DNA of 64,000 nucleotides from Saksenaea vasiformis B4078 (Eukaryota; Mucoromycota; Mucoromycetes; Mucorales; Saksenaeaceae). The notes under the pieces are model-generated. The model was not told where the DNA came from. It did not search any database and saw only the letters and a program-made list of their open reading frames with translations. A program made the translations under genes and the position numbers. The stretch spans positions 1 to 64,000 of the forward strand of contig JNDT01002314.1 of assembly GCA_000697055.1 (NCBI GenBank). The letters run 5' to 3'. Shown here piece by piece: positions 29,404-42,927 of this stretch. The stretch's first letter is position 1. Every line of letters starts with the position of its first letter.

Positions 29404-30683
29404 TTAGTTTTGCTTGTAGAACGACTCCAACTCCTCAACGTCTTCCTTGGAACCAAGCCAGATACCCGATCGGTCATGGATATGTTCGGGGACAATGTCC
29501 AATGCATTCTGTGTACCAGTGGAAGCCTTGCCACCAGCTTGCTCAATCAAATAGGCCATGGGGAATACTTCGTAGAGGATTCTCAACTTTCCTCGCTTGG
29601 ACTTGGAATCAGCGGGGTATCCAAAGATACCACCATATAACAATGTTCGGTGGATGTCGGAAACCATCGACCCCACATAACGTGCGCTGTACTTTTGTTT
29701 CACGTGGTCCACATATTTCTTGGAGGGCTCATCAAAGTATTTGTAGTTACCCTCGTTGATGGAATAGATCTTTCCGCGAGGGCTCATGGTGATCTTTACA
29801 GAAGCCAATTTAGATTAACCCTTTGGACAAGAGTGAATGCTGATTTTCTTTTACCTTGGGATGTGTCATGATAAATTCGCCAATGGCAGGGTCAAGTGTG
29901 AAACCGTTGACACCGTTGCCGACAGACTATGGGCACCATCGTCAGCAACCGCTGCTCGTTATCGCTCCCCTTTTCCGCTTACCAGAATCATCTCACAGTA
30001 AGAACCATACATACAGTAACCTGCCGCGATAAGCTCGCGACCGCTGCGGATCAAATCGTTCATGTTTGGATTCTTTTCGTCACGCTGCCCAAAAAACAGA
30101 AATGGATTAGACGAGGTGTCACAAGAGAAGGCGAGGATATACAAACCACTTTGAAAATACCAAAAATGGTACCAATGGAGACACCACAATCAATGTTAGA
30201 GGAACCATCCAGAGGATCAAATGTAACAACGTATTTGCCGCGCTCTGTGTCCTGAATAACCATGGCATTCTCGTCTTCCTCTGAGACCAACAAACACGCC
30301 TTGCCGGATGCAATCAAAGCATTACGGAAAATATCATTGGCGAGAACATCCAACTTTTTGACATCTTCGCCTTGAACGTTGGCAGCACCCGTCAAACCCA
30401 ACCTATCGCCTCGATGAATACATTTATCGCCACACACGTTGTAAAACACATTTACAAATTGATCAATCCGGCTTGCTTGACTTTGGATGCAACAAATTTA
30501 CAGCCAAACTGGATAGCTGTCAAAAGAATAGTAAGGTCACCCGTTGCTTCAGGTACTTCCTATGATAACGGTTGGTTAAAGTGGCGTTTTAGCGTTGTCA
30601 CGTCTCACCTGTTGCTGTGACAAGACCCAACGTGTCAAGGTAACCAAATCTTCACCACGACCGATTTTAATTTCGTCAAACAT
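29404..30683 (-). CDS. FBP1: Fructose-1,6-bisphosphatase
   Basis: Hydrolyses fructose-1,6-bisphosphate to fructose-6-phosphate, the controlled step of gluconeogenesis, in the cytosol. The start at 30683 gives [20 protein letters not shown]. Exon 1 ends at 30609, and exon 2 begins [20 protein letters not shown]. The metal-binding signature [12 protein letters not shown] is at about 30200. The tail reads EAGGKASTG (near 29540), followed by the substrate loop and the stop at 29404. At least five introns of about 40-90 nt interrupt the gene. All family landmarks are present and in order, and the length of about 340 residues is typical. No pseudogene signs are seen. Confidence 0.95.
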
Positions 30684-31851
30684 TGTTTTTGCTTATATGA
30701 GAGTGTGCGAGAGAGAGGGAAAAAGAGAGAATTATCTGTAAGAAGAGAAAACCGACACGAGTTGGCTAGGTTCCCCGCTTTAAAAGCCAATGCGGGGTCG
30801 GACTGTTTCTCGGGTGGGGTAGGGTGATCCAAAGTAAGACACCCGCAAACGGGCGTGGAATGTTTGATGGCTTAATTTTTTTCTTCCTCACTGTGAGAAG
30901 AGGGTTGACTATTCTTCTTGGTCAAATGTCAGACAGACAGTGTCAAGAACTAAAATGACAGGTGCATTGATGGCTTGCATCTCTCTCTCTTTTTTTTTTT
31001 GGGGATAAAAAAAGGCACATATGTGTTCTTAGATCATCCGACGAATGTTACACAGAATCATGGCACCAATGGTTGAACAGCACACGTATCTGGAATGAAT
31101 TAAGCGATGGTTCTGCTTTCTTTTGGTCAGCAAAGGGCAGAAAGCTACATAATTCCCACGGCTACGTTTTCATTCATTACAGAAGCGATTACTAGGGCTG
31201 TACCATGCAAAAATTTCGTCTGGCTCTTTGGGAAAAACGGGCCGGACCCGTTCTGAGACCCCCGTCACTAACCCATCGCTTTCCGAGGAATCCTCGTGCC
31301 TTGCCATGACTAAGCTGGTGGTATGTGTGGTCAACGCGCCGAGTCATTGACAGGCCAAGTTTTTCCATTACCAACCCCCCTCACGTCAGCAATTTACTAC
31401 TCTTCCCCCCCCCCCCCTCTTCGGCTTGTAGTCCCCTTTTTGGCTGAATAAAAAAAAAAAAGTAAAAGAGAAATTTTTAAAGTTCTCCTGGGCCTAATGT
31501 TAAAAGTATAGTCTGCATGCATTGCATTCTTGTCAGTACACAACGATGCAGTCAGGAACCTTGGTGTGAACAAGCTTAGTTAAACAACTTTTTATGTTGT
31601 ATCGTTAAGATGAAACACATACGGCTGTGGCAAAACTAATGTCCCCTATCTTGACAGTGGCAACGAACGTTTTTGGGGCTTGATTTTTTAAGGGGATCTG
31701 ATATAGAGCATATACGGGAGCAGAAGTCATCCTGCCTTTTCCTGATACGGTAGCGGGAGGTACGAAAGGAAGGCGGTCTGCGAGTGCATATAAACCCTCC
31801 TTCCCTTTCCTTTACAACAGAAAAAAGTCGCCTTTTTCTTTTGCTTTTGTC
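30684..31851. other. Divergent intergenic region between FBP1 and the DDHD lipase gene
   Basis: The two genes point away from each other, so this stretch must hold both promoters. It carries low-complexity tracts: GAGAGA-type purines next to the FBP1 start, a T-run near 30990, a 12-base C run (31405-31416) and an A-run near 31450. No ORF here is convincing. I could not assign specific factor sites. Confidence 0.45.
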
Positions 31852-33980
31852 ATGTTCTTTGAAAGCGCCCACCTTCCTTCATCTGAGCTTTCTGCTGATC
31901 GAGGTACATTGATTTGTCCCCCCAGTTAACGACAACTTTTTTTCTGATCCGTTCTAAAGATACATCCTCCACCGCCTCCTCTGTTGTAGGAGAAGACGAA
32001 CCTATGGACGAAGTAGACCATATTGTTTTTGTGATTCATGTAAGTTGCATGATACGCGTCATTTTACGTGAACTGAAATAGAAATAGGGCATTGGACAGG
32101 TTCGATAGAATACCTCAACAATGAAAATAAGTACTAACTCAGGAACAAAAAAACCACAGCAAACAGAAGAATATGGTTATTTCCATGAACATCGTAGGTT
32201 ACTAACACAAAACAACCAATTGTTTATTAACCTAAACTTTTTTCTTTGTTCTAGTCAAAAGTCTCCAACGCACAGCGAGACACGTTCTCCAGGCCAAGGT
32301 GCCTGATCACAGCGTCAAAATTAAATTAGTTCCTATCGAATGGCATCGACATATCCATGAACAGACAGATGACACCATTGATCGTATTACGCTCAAGTCC
32401 ATGCCCACTATCCGCCTAGTGAATAATCATTATCTTTCCGATGTATTATATTATTTTTCCAAAGACCGAGGTCAAAGTATTATCAACCATGTCACCGATA
32501 CATTTAATCAAGCGTACCGCCACCTGATGAATCTTCACCCTACCTTCAACGGCAAAATTGCGATTTTTGGCTACTCGTAAGGAGCATAAAAAATAAGGGG
32601 GAATAAAAGAGGAAGGAGAACACTGAAGTTAGAGGAGTAGATACTAACTGACCCCTCATACGATTATAGATTAGGCGGACTGATCACTTGGGATATCTTG
32701 TCGAACCAACGCCAACCAACGACGCACGAAGAAGTCGTGGCCATGCAGCGACTGGACTTTCAATGCCCGAAATTGGATTTCAAGCCCGACTACTTTTTTG
32801 GTATCGGCAGCCCGCTGGGAGCCCTGCTGACCGTAAGAAACCAAGATCCCAGGCATTATCATCCAGATTCAGACGTGATCTTTGAGAACATATTCCACCC
32901 TTTTGACCCTCTGGTATGGTTTCATCCTCTGCACGCAAGGAAAATAAGACTAAACCTTTTTTTTCTTTCTTTCTTCTTTTTTTTCTTTTTTCCGGACCCT
33001 TTGTTTAGGCATACCGCTTTGAACCATTGATTAATGACCAGTATACAGAGAAGCCCGCAGTTGTCCTAGAACGTTCCGTTCCCTTGATATCATCCTTCCC
33101 AGGTAGTCGTCTGTTGTCGTTCTTCTCCTGGAAACCGAGCTCTCCTGTCAAGGAATCAGAAGAGGCACAAAAGAGCGGTCCAAGGGAGACCTGTCAGGGG
33201 ATGATAAAAACGGAGGACCTGCCGCCACCATCCTCCTCCTCCCGAAGGTCCTCTACCGGCAGTTTACTATCCAGTTCTGTCAATGCAGTCCTGCATTATT
33301 TTTCATCTCAAACGGAAATGGATGCGGATGGCGAAGCTAAACCAGAATGGGACGTGCAGGAAAAAGAAAGCGAAGACGGCTCGGTGGCGTCTCTTACACA
33401 CGATTCCGTGTTCGATGAATCTGAACCAGAACCTAAACTTTCGCTAAGCGATCACGAGGCGTTCCAGGACGAACCATGGCAAAGAAAACTCAGACGTAGG
33501 TCAAGAACTTTTGGCTCGCCCCTGGATTTCGCCTTGGAACCTACCACCCCTACACAGGTTCACGGGCGTCAGCATCACATTGTTCAGGTCCTAGGCATTG
33601 ACGGCGTCCAAGGAGACTATTTCCAAAATCACCAGAAATGGAATCCAATAGACCCTAGCGTCTGGATGGACCTGAACCAGGCAGCCAAGACAGACGACGA
33701 AACAGAAGAAGAAGAGGAAGAAGAGGAAGAAGAAGAAGACATTGTGCTTGCTGAAGAAGTCTGCAAAACATCCGCAAATCAGTACTCCCCGTTGCTAGGG
33801 GAACATCGAATGGACTATGTACTTCAACCTGAGAGCGTCATGAGCATGATCGCGAACGAATATCTGGTTGGCATTCGTGCCCATTTCTCATATTGGACAA
33901 ATAAGGATTTACTATGGCACATCATTTGTCGACTTGAAGGTTTACCAACAAGTCCAGCAGATGTAGATCCTTCCGTGTAA
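31852..33980 (+). CDS. DDHD-domain phospholipase A1-like serine esterase
   Basis: Predicted phosphatidic-acid-preferring phospholipase A1 of the DDHD1/DDHD2/Sec23IP family, acting at membranes of the secretory pathway or mitochondria. The start at 31852 (MFFESAHLPSSELSADRD) leads to VDHIVFVIHGIG, the oxyanion strand. The reading frame then requires two microexons: GGCATTGGACAG (12 nt, about 32089) and CAAACAGAAGAATATG (16 nt, about 32158). The nucleophile motif GYSLGG is split by the intron after 32578. The DDHD block spans the last large exon (YFFGIGSPLGALL, VLERSVPLI, then HRMDYVLQP and the final HFSYWTNKDLLWHI). An insert of Ser, Asp and Glu-rich sequence, including a poly-Glu run near 33705-33740, interrupts the DDHD domain. 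It is shorter at the N-terminus than animal members, so an additional 5' exon is possible. Confidence 0.85.
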
Positions 33981-34151
33981 AACATAAAGAAAAAAAATTT
34001 CAGAATAGTTATCGTATTTTCCACTTAAGGCTCCCCGATTTGATGTATAATAAAATGAAAATTGTAATGAAAAATGACGCACAAGTTGGTAGATTGTTCT
34101 TTTCTTTTCTTTTTTTTCATGTTATTCTTTCTTTCTTTCTTGGTAGCCAAT

Positions 34152-35349
34152 TTACAGACGACTATCTGCAAGAGACATATCTCTTACAGTACAACTCGTC
34201 ACTACGTCAGGGTCCTGCATGATGTGCATGAACGAGTCTGTGGACAATAAGGGAGGAGCAATTCCGTACTGGTGAACATCAAGGCGAGCTGCATCCAGGG
34301 CAGCCGCAGTAGATGTAAAGACTGCGTCCAAGTTTTCCGGAGCAGGAGTATGTGGTAGGTACCAGTCGCCGAAATTTGAGAGAGGTCCACCATTTGTGGC
34401 TCCCGGGTTAGGCCCTACGGGACCGGCGACGGTTGCCCCACCGTTGCTACTCATGATTTCGGGCCAGGAGGTCCGGCCAGGTGTCAACATGGGTGAATAG
34501 GGAAGAAGATAGGTCGTGTCAAAATTTGCAGTTTGAGGATCGAAACAAAACGATGATGTGGGAGGAGGAGCATGCATCCTAGAAGCTGCCGTAGCTGCCG
34601 TCACCACGGCGGGAGCAGTGGCTGTCGTGTTAGCAACCATCATTGGCGTTGGTAGACCCGAAGACTTGCGATGGGGCTTGTCTTCATTTTTTTGACGTGC
34701 TGGATGTGGTTTGCTGAGCTTGGTGTGCTTTTCTAAAACTGCGCCTGCGCTTTTGTTACTGGATTTCTGTGCACCTGATCGTTTGCCCCGTGCAATGCGT
34801 TGCTCCCCGCGCAATCGCAACTGGGCTAGAATCGATCGGGATTCTTGCACTTCTTGCTCAGTTTTAACCATTTGTGAGGCAAGATCGGCTGTCTGGGATG
34901 AGGGGCAAGTAGCAGCAGTGGTGGAATACATGGATTGCATGAGCGCACGTTGTGACTCCAGATCTGACTCAATACGTCGAATGCGAGCTTCCAATTGGGA
35001 GATGTTATCAATGAACGGGTCAACATTAGTTGGTTGTGTATTGCGTGAACGTCGTGAACTTGGATAAGCACAAAGGACACCCGTACTTAGGCAACGAGTG
35101 CAATTTGGGTGAATACCGTCACAACGTACCTAAACAAACGACAATACATGTGTATATATATAAACAACGTTATTGTTCTTTGCCAATGACAGATAATGGG
35201 TTTACCTTTTTGTGGTGACAGCGGAAACAGGCAATTGGTGCCCTTGGTCTTTTCATTGAGGGGTGCATGCGTGTAATAGTATGAGGATCGTCTGATTTAG
35301 CACTATTGTTCTTGTATGGTTCCGCCTGCGGTTGCTTTCCAGTAGTCAT
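34152..35349 (-). CDS. Zn2Cys6 binuclear cluster transcription factor
   Basis: The ATG at 35349 opens exon 1, which ends at 35206 (after HHKK). Exon 2 begins near 35130 with VRCDGIHPNC and runs to the stop at 34152. Joined, the cluster reads CFRCHHKKVRCDGIHPNC and continues TRCLSTGVLC, with spacing C-x2-C-x6-C-x6-C-x2-C-x6-C, exactly that of Gal4-type factors. A linker (SSRRSRNTQPTNV) precedes a helical segment QLEARIRRIESDLESQRALM that can serve as a dimerising coiled coil. The remaining 250 residues are Ala/Pro/Thr-rich and lack the usual fungal middle homology domain, so the protein (about 375 residues) is small for the family. The target genes cannot be told from sequence. Confidence 0.88.
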
Positions 35350-35374
35350 GTTTTCAGTTGTACACCCAAAAATC

Positions 35375-35415
35375 ACAACTAATATATATATATATATATA
35401 TATATAGATATATAT
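35375..35415. repeat. TA dinucleotide microsatellite
   Basis: A run of TA repeats with one interruption lies just upstream of the Zn2Cys6 gene start (35349), in its 5' leader or promoter. Such tracts are unstable and could alter promoter spacing; that effect is not shown. Confidence 0.85.
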
Positions 35416-37824
35416 AAATTTAATAATAAAAAAGATGAACACACAAAAAAAACGAAATTGAAAAGAGAGAGAATTGATGTATAAACTAAAAGATTTACAG
35501 GTTTCCACTTTATATATTGAGCAAAACGGGGGGTGAATGAATAAAAAAGAGAGGTCTTGTGAGATTAGGAGGCTCATGTCCATGGTCAATGCATTTTCTT
35601 TTTTTCGCAGAAGTTTGACAACGAGAGGCATTCTATTTAAGGAACTTCTTCTTTACATCTCTTTCTTTTCTATAGTGCTCCTTTTACAAGTTTATTAAAA
35701 GTAGTATAGCATTACTGTTGCTTAGTAACCACTATCGATACTATAAAATAAAAAGGAAAAACAAAATAAAAAAACAAAAAGGAAATAGATGAATGAATAG
35801 AAAGAACCAAAAAAAAAAAAAACTATTCGGGGAAAACTCCTTGTCTTGTTTTGGGGGAGGACCTATGCAAATCTATGGTCGAGAATTGAATTTGATGAGA
35901 ATAAAAAGGGTCCACAGACCAAAACGCTGTGGCTAGAGCGCTTGTAGAAGTCCAAGAAGAGTAAATACACGTGTAAATTGGGACTATAATGCAAGCAACG
36001 AATGATTCCAACTTCCGTGCACATCGATTCATACGCGCGCACACGCGCCTCCGCAACATACATACACATACCCACACATGTGTCCTGATGAAATTTACAA
36101 ATGGTTCATGCTATCTATTGCATAAAAATCCTCATGCATTTTTCTCTTTCCAACACTTCGGAGTCTTAGTCAATGCATAAACATTGGTGATCCCTAGTAA
36201 TCTCGCTTCCTTTTTTTCTTTCTATTACATAATTTCCTGTTATCATCATTATCATTCATGTCGAATAACGGGTATTTCTTTAGCCAATAAAAGATAAAAA
36301 GTAAATTGGAAAGTTCAGAAAAAAAGGAAAGCAACAACCCTTTATAACATAGATACACTACACTAACTTTTCCCTCTGTTACTTACCATGGCTTACAGTG
36401 TCATTGTAATAAAATGCATCATGCAGTCCAGGAAATTCTCTTCTCATCGTGTGCTTCAGTTATTTGAAAAAGGTAACGGTTTCCAGGCCTCTCATAAAAG
36501 AAAGAAAAAGGCATATGACACCTACCATGGGAACAGAAAAAAAAATGAGAGAGAGAGGTACCCAACTCATCGTCTGCGTTTTCTCTTAGTTAGTGTACCT
36601 TACTTCTGTATTTATAAGTAAGCATATGGTTGGTAGAAATCAAGTGATCGGGGAAGAATAATTTTTATGGAAGGAAAGTGGACGTTTTGGAAATTACGAG
36701 GGAACGGTCTACTCAAAAGGCGATTACTTTTTAATATTCAAAAGTCGTCTTTTAATATTGGGAAACGTACTGAGAGTTAGAGCCTGACTCCTAGCCATCT
36801 ACATTATCATTCTGTTGAATAGCTGGTTGGTTTTACGTTGAGCATCTAGCAATTCTACAATATACTGCAACTGACCTATTGAATACACATTGACCATTCT
36901 TATGGAACGGTGATGCAAACCACGAGCCATTCAAATAATGGAATGGCATCTGCCCCATGCTCCAGCTTTTCCATATCCGGTATATCTACTTGTCAATTAT
37001 CGTTACAAGTCTATCGAGGTCTGTTGATATCCCCGATTTGACACTGCCACAAGGTACATACGACATATGAAGACTAGAACATGACAAATATTAGAATAGA
37101 CGCCATAATGACCCCAAACATTCTGACTTTGCATGCTCCACAATAGGTAGAGGAAAGAATGACGTTCATAACTTTTTCTATCATCTCGACCGAAGAGTTT
37201 AGAAGAAAGAGAAAAAATGCAAGCAGACCTAGAATTTAGCCATTGATCGATTTACCAAGTTGCATCTCGCGCCTAATATCTCTTTCTATGAACTATAGGT
37301 GTGAAAGTGATAACTATCATCGTCTTTACTGCAGTGAAACCGTTTCCCTGGGAGGCCATTTGCGCTGCCTACGCCGTGTGTCGCATACCTATCCCTTATT
37401 GACAGCAATTTTTCACACGGTGAGGGAAAAAAAGAAGGTATATGTCTATGCGCTGAATGAGATGTATTGAGAAGTTCGAAGAAGCAATAGCTTAGAATGA
37501 TGTGTCAATGTTTACGCATACATAGTAGTGGCGGTCTGGACCTGAATCCTTCTGCCATAGAGATGATAAATGTTATCAGTCTGCTGGAATATCCTCCTTA
37601 GAGAATAAGCGCAAACAAATGACAAGTGTTTCGACCATCTAGGATGAAATAAAAAAAATTCTGTATTAAAAATAACGGGTAAAAGAAGAAGGTGGAAGAT
37701 GTATTATGGTCATTTGAGGAAGAAAAAAGAAAAAGCAAACAATCAATGCAGTGGTTCGAAATCGAGCCACCACTTCGCCATTGTTCTTCTCTCGTTGTCT
37801 TGAGCGAGGCACATCGAAAATTGC
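35416..37824. other. Intergenic stretch, no gene seen
   Basis: AT-rich DNA with A and T runs and a short CA/CG-rich patch (36030-36080). ORFs of 60-85 codons in all frames look random. The stretch separates the Zn2Cys6 gene from the 3' end of the Rab5 gene. Confidence 0.45.
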
Positions 37825-38895
37825 TTAGCATGCACATCCGCCCGAGCTCTGACCACTCGCTCCGCCACCTTCTCGTGTAAGGTCAATTCTTGGGCTTCCT
37901 CCGCTTGCGCCCCCATATCGTCCGCCTGGACGATTCGACATTAAGTATTCTAATGGAATTTTCTTGGCTTTTAAAAGAAAGAGAGTGATGTGAGAATTGC
38001 GATTGTCACACGGCCAAAAAATATGTTTACCAATCTCTGTGAAGACTTGATCGACATTCTGACCTGTTCGTGCACTTGTTTCGAAGAATAGAAGACCAGC
38101 CTCATTTGCATAGGCAGATGCTTCTTCTGCTGATACCTGCCTGCTCACACGATCATCTTCCTCCGCTGCATCTTCGTCCTCATGGTTGTCATCTTTCTCT
38201 ATATCGATCTTATTTCCGACCAGGGCAATCACAATGTGTGCGCTGGCCTGGCGCTGCAATTCTTTAACCCAGCTCTTCGCTTTCTCGAAAGATGCCTTTT
38301 TTTTTTAAAAAAAAAAAAAAAGAAAAGAAAAGAAAGATGAGTACAATGCCTATCTGAGTTGCATCTGTTTCATTTAGTACTTATAGAACGTACAGCTTTT
38401 GTCACGTCGTACACTACTACTGCTGCCTGCGCATTTCGATAGTACATTGGCGCTAAGGAATGGAAACGTTCTTGTCCTGCTGTATCCCAGATTTCGAACT
38501 TGATTGTACATTCCTCCACAGTGCACTTCTGCGTCAGGAAAGCCGCTGCGCAAGAAAATAGTCCAACATTCATTCATCAGAGACATTCATTCATCAGAGA
38601 CATTCATTCATTTATCCTTTACCTCCAATCGTTGGCTCTCTGTTTTCAACATAGTCACGATTGACAAAACGAATGACCAAACTTGACTTTCCCACAGCCG
38701 ATTCGCCTAAGACGAGTAAAACTTGTAAGCACAGCGCTATTTAAAAGGGTATCGCTTGCCTAACAAAACTAGCTTCACCGGAACTGCTGCTTGACCTGAC
38801 TTGTATCCTGTAGTAGACGTAACTTGAGGAGATGCAGCGACGTTCTCTGGAGCAACACTTGGTTCTCGAGAATCATTAGAGGAAACAGCTGACAT
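37825..38895 (-). CDS. Rab5 family small GTPase (Vps21/Ypt5-like)
   Basis: GTPase of early endosomes that recruits tethering and fusion factors. The start at 38895 gives a Ser-rich N-terminus. Exons then supply the P-loop [20 protein letters not shown] (the Rab5-type switch I region), WDTAGQERF (switch II), VGNKID, and ETSARTG (the SAK-type motif). Five introns of 40-140 nt are present; one contains a 17-bp tandem repeat and another a long T/A run. Between NKID and the SAK motif is an acidic insertion ([16 protein letters not shown]), a feature that I recall in some fungal Rab5 paralogues. The C-terminus ends GGCAC, suitable for double geranylgeranylation. It looks complete and functional. 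Confidence 0.94.
38566..38613. repeat. 17-bp tandem repeat inside a Rab5 intron
   Basis: ACATTCATTCATCAGAG occurs twice in tandem (38566-38582, 38583-38599), and a third partial copy follows. It lies in the intron between the TIG exon and the AAFLTQ exon. Confidence 0.8.
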
Positions 38896-41800
38896 GGTTT
38901 TTAGAGTTAAGCAGTAAAGAAGGGTTGCGTTTCTGGTCCAGCGGCGGAGTCGAACTTGCAACAAAAAGGGTACTTGGCTACGTCATAACTTACGGTGGGG
39001 CTTTGTCGATGTCCGGCGAGAGGTGGCAATCTAGGAACTTATGCACGCATCCTGTGTGACAAAGGCGTAAGCAGAGGTATGGACAGATCAGGATAGGGAC
39101 GCGTCAAAAAGAACTTTCTTCTGCCTTTTGCTTTCATAAATTACCAATACTGTATCTACTTCGTCGCTCTTTACGGTTAAGCATGTGGTAATTTTGATTA
39201 TGTTTTCTGATACAAAACGTTCAAAAGGATTTACAAAAAGAACTTTCAATACAGTCCCTCTTTCAAACAGCGCCTTCTCAAGTACATGGTGGGTAATCAG
39301 GTCCACAAGCTTTATTTGGACTCTCGCAATATCGTCAAAGTACGCGGCGACTGAAAGCCGATACAGGATGAATAAGGGCAATAAACGATGTCTTTCGTTT
39401 CCTTACGCTACACCCATTTTTCTCAAAGCAATAACGACTGAGCAAAAGATATGAGATATGCATGATTCACAATCAGGGGACGAAACAAATATTATACTTA
39501 AGCAAATATGTTTACCTGCTGTCTCGCAACAAACACTTCTTGCCTGAAACCTATGATTCTCTACTGTTTCCTTTGTGCTTGGGTTTTTCTATACGTCAGG
39601 AGATATTTACCATGATCGTCAGACGATTTTTGCAAGTGTCCTTACTCAAGCAATGATCGCTACATGTACTTGTGAACTATCGCTTATAGCAGGAAACAAA
39701 AATAGCAAGTATATATTACCGTTATGAGGACATACTGTTACTCAAGGAAAAGTCTTTTTTTTTTTTTTTTGCATTCGATGGTAGCTGTTGTCTGGCCAAA
39801 CAACAAGCATGCAAGATAGCGTTTATTTGTACGCCTTGCTCAATTCTCCATAAACACAGAATTGGCTAGTCAGGATAATATTTTGATGGTTAGATTCGAC
39901 CATTCTGTTAACTGCGTCACGCTTTATCAACAACGAAGTATAGTATTTCTCCAATATGGATACAACTTTCGTCCATGAAAACGTAATTCTACAGCGATTT
40001 CCTGTAGTAAAATTCAAAGAAGTATAGTGCCATTTTTTTTGTCTCTAATGAGAAACTAGGGGAAAATTAATCTTGTACAGAATAATGTAGGTGACAAATT
40101 GATAAACATCATACCCATAGATAATACAACTGTAATCAAATAGGCTGTATGACATAGTCGCCATCCGTGTATGCATCTCTTTACTAGAGAGCTTTAACGC
40201 TGTATGAGATAACTGTCATCTGGTGACCAAGAGAAAAGAAAGCTTGATCTCAGAGACATTCCGGAACGCACATGAAGGTTTCACTTAAACAGGACGTTAT
40301 CGATCTGTAAAAAAAAAAGAGAGAGAGGTATGCATCTTTTTTTCGCACGTGTTGTGCGTAGGATCTATTCACCTCAAGTCGTCACAGCATTGGCTGAGGT
40401 ATGGAGCTAATGTTTTACGTAATGATCATGAAGTAAGGATAGAACTAATCCTAACTTGAAACGGGTTAATTGATATTTGTATCCCAGGCTTTTGGATGTG
40501 CATTGCTAGAGCCGAAGATTTCACCGTAGGTCTCACTGAGGATTGTGAACTCCTGACTTTTTGTAATGTGGCCAAGAGACATGTGGATCAAGTGCAGTTG
40601 GCTTATCTACAACTAGAAGCAATATCTGATGACGTACCACTGCATAGTCCCCGTCCATTCGTTATACCATTCTATCGCGCGATAACAAACATGTCTCGAA
40701 GCACTGATGACGGTTCCTTGCCTTCCGTATATCTAGTTGTTTTTCCTCTTAACAGTACGTAGGCCAGATCGGCCTTGCCCGTTAAATGGATACTACATTA
40801 TCAAAGCGGATGTCTTTATACTTCTCTGAACTCGCGGGAATTCTCGTGTTTTTATTTCTTGGACAATTCTGATCACGCAATCCATAAATAGGCGGGAAAA
40901 AAAGATGTCATGTGTCGCCTTTCAATGTCACCCTCATTGGCTGTGGCCATACCTTACTGTCTTTTACCCAGTGGCGATGGGATAATGATTGAATATATTT
41001 GACTCTACCAAAAAAAAAAAAATTGTACACACTTTTTTTTCACGCAATATTGTAGTAACAGCAGATACTTTTTCTGGCGTGGGAGTTTGTGCTGTGAGAT
41101 GTTTCAGTGACTTGTGGTATGACTACCCTTCTTTAGACAGCTGCTGTGCATGAAGGATGCTGACATGATTCTTGGCGCGATTGCAAGAATTGGACTTATC
41201 TTCACGTAGGTGCACCTGCCCAAATTTGGCTTGTCCACCGATCTCGCATAGGCTACTTGAAAGTTCTTACTATTAATTCCTTGTGTGTACTTTTGTAAAA
41301 AAAAAAAAAAAAAAAAAAACTTCGCAGAATAATCATCTGGTCGCCGAGGCTGCTATGCGTTAAGTAACGAGATGCATCGTGTTGCTCTACAGAGAGTCGC
41401 GTGTACAGTGCAGGACGATGGGAACTCCAGATAAAAATAGCAAATTTTAGCGACACTTTAGCTTGCTTAAAACGAAATCCCGAGAAAAACAATCAATAGT
41501 ATTGTGATAATCATATTTGAATTAGGGATACGGTGAAGAATGTTCATAGCCTGCAATAAAACGCTGAAATTGTATGTACTTCAAATTATAGTTAACGTCA
41601 GCCAGGTTTAGAGTTATTCTTGTTAGAGTTATGCTATGCTGAACGTTAAAAACCTATTCAGACCTTAGAAAACAACTCGGATTTCCGTATTGACAACGAG
41701 TAATTGAGTAATTCATGTTAGCCTTGCTGTAGCTATGCAGAAGTTGGTCATTCAGCTTGTAATCATAGCAGGATCCAAATGCTTTTTTTTTCTCTTTTTC

Positions 41801-42927
41801 CCTGACCATGGACCCTTTGTTAAGGCATTGTTTGCGCATATTAGAACTGCAAAATGATGAGAATGCACAGCGATACTCAGCTTCTTACGCGATCGTCAAA
41901 GTTACAACAACAGATACGTCCTTTCGAACCCTGAAAGGGCAAACTCTCCTGTCTTTACGACCCACCAAAAATGCTCCTTTGAAATCGAGCTTTTTTATCT
42001 TCTTATAGTAGCGCTGCTGCTTCATAACTGAAAAACATTCTCCCTGGAACATTTAGCTCCAAGCATTCTTTGATTTACTGGATCCACGGGCGATGGTTGA
42101 GCATCTCTTGTTGAAGGGAAGTAGATCACTGGTGCAAGCTTACATTAAAAGCTCTCTTGTAAATTTTGCTGTTTAGAACTATAAAAAAAAGCGGCGTACA
42201 AGAGAAGAGCTGGAAGCGACATTGCTTCAGCACACAAGTAAGCATGAATGAAATTAGCACACCGATTGTAGCTGAGCTAAGATTATGATAGATTAACGCA
42301 TGGTCAAAACCGAAGCGATGGCGTGTAGAAGCGGAAGGGCATACTGAGACACCGACATCTTTTGCTTAGCCAAACTTGTTCCACACGTGGTTGGGTTTGA
42401 CAAAGTTTGATATGCTAAAGGAGGTTCGTATTGGTTGTTGTTTCCTCAGGAGTGCCAAGCCGCTGTTCCTTTGGACCATCCACTCATGCAAGTATTAGAT
42501 ATTCTGTATATAACCTCCTTGTGAAACGCTATCCGGTTCTCTGCTGTACAGCCACCGTCATCGAGAGACCTTACAAGGTTAGTTCAAAAAGTTCACCGAA
42601 GCATTTCTCCCTATTGCAAGTTCTACATCAGCTATCATAAAATAACGCGATTACTCCTGAAACAGGAAGCAGTGATTCTACTACTGCTTGCTGATGCATG
42701 GTAACCGTTTCCATGAACATGAATTACTAGGATACGTTTCCATGAGTGCCATTCATAAAGATTGGGTCAGTCATTTCATTCTTCCCTTAAATAGTCAGGT
42801 ATGGTGTGAAACCGTTTCTTAAAGATTGTGCCGATCCAGGAACAAGTTACAAAGTTCAATTTAAGTGGAGGTGAATTCATTCTCAGCATCAGCCAAACAC
42901 TTCATTTTGTTTCTGTCCTTCGATGAT
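38896..42927. other. Gene-poor stretch with unassigned coding-like fragments
   Basis: No complete gene is recognised. A minus-strand frame at 39381-39088 follows a good acceptor (CTTTCAG) and yields a helical segment (AAYFDDIARVQIKLVDLI). Another minus-strand frame is 40017-39823. On the plus strand 40496-40762 (88 codons, ending at a stop) begins MCIARAEDFTVGL. None shows a known motif. They may be pieces of a decayed gene or element. Poly-A/T tracts occur near 39760, 41020 and 41300. Confidence 0.35.

Noticed and set aside
28848..29546. 232-codon minus-strand ORF overlapping the FBP1 3' end
   Set aside because: Its first third is the out-of-frame shadow of FBP1. The rest is open but has no motif and no independent start.
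38925..38990. Possible tRNA-like T arm (GTTCGACTC on the minus strand)
   Set aside because: The flanking bases cannot form the T stem, and the sequence lies at the upstream end of the Rab5 gene. No D or anticodon arm fits.
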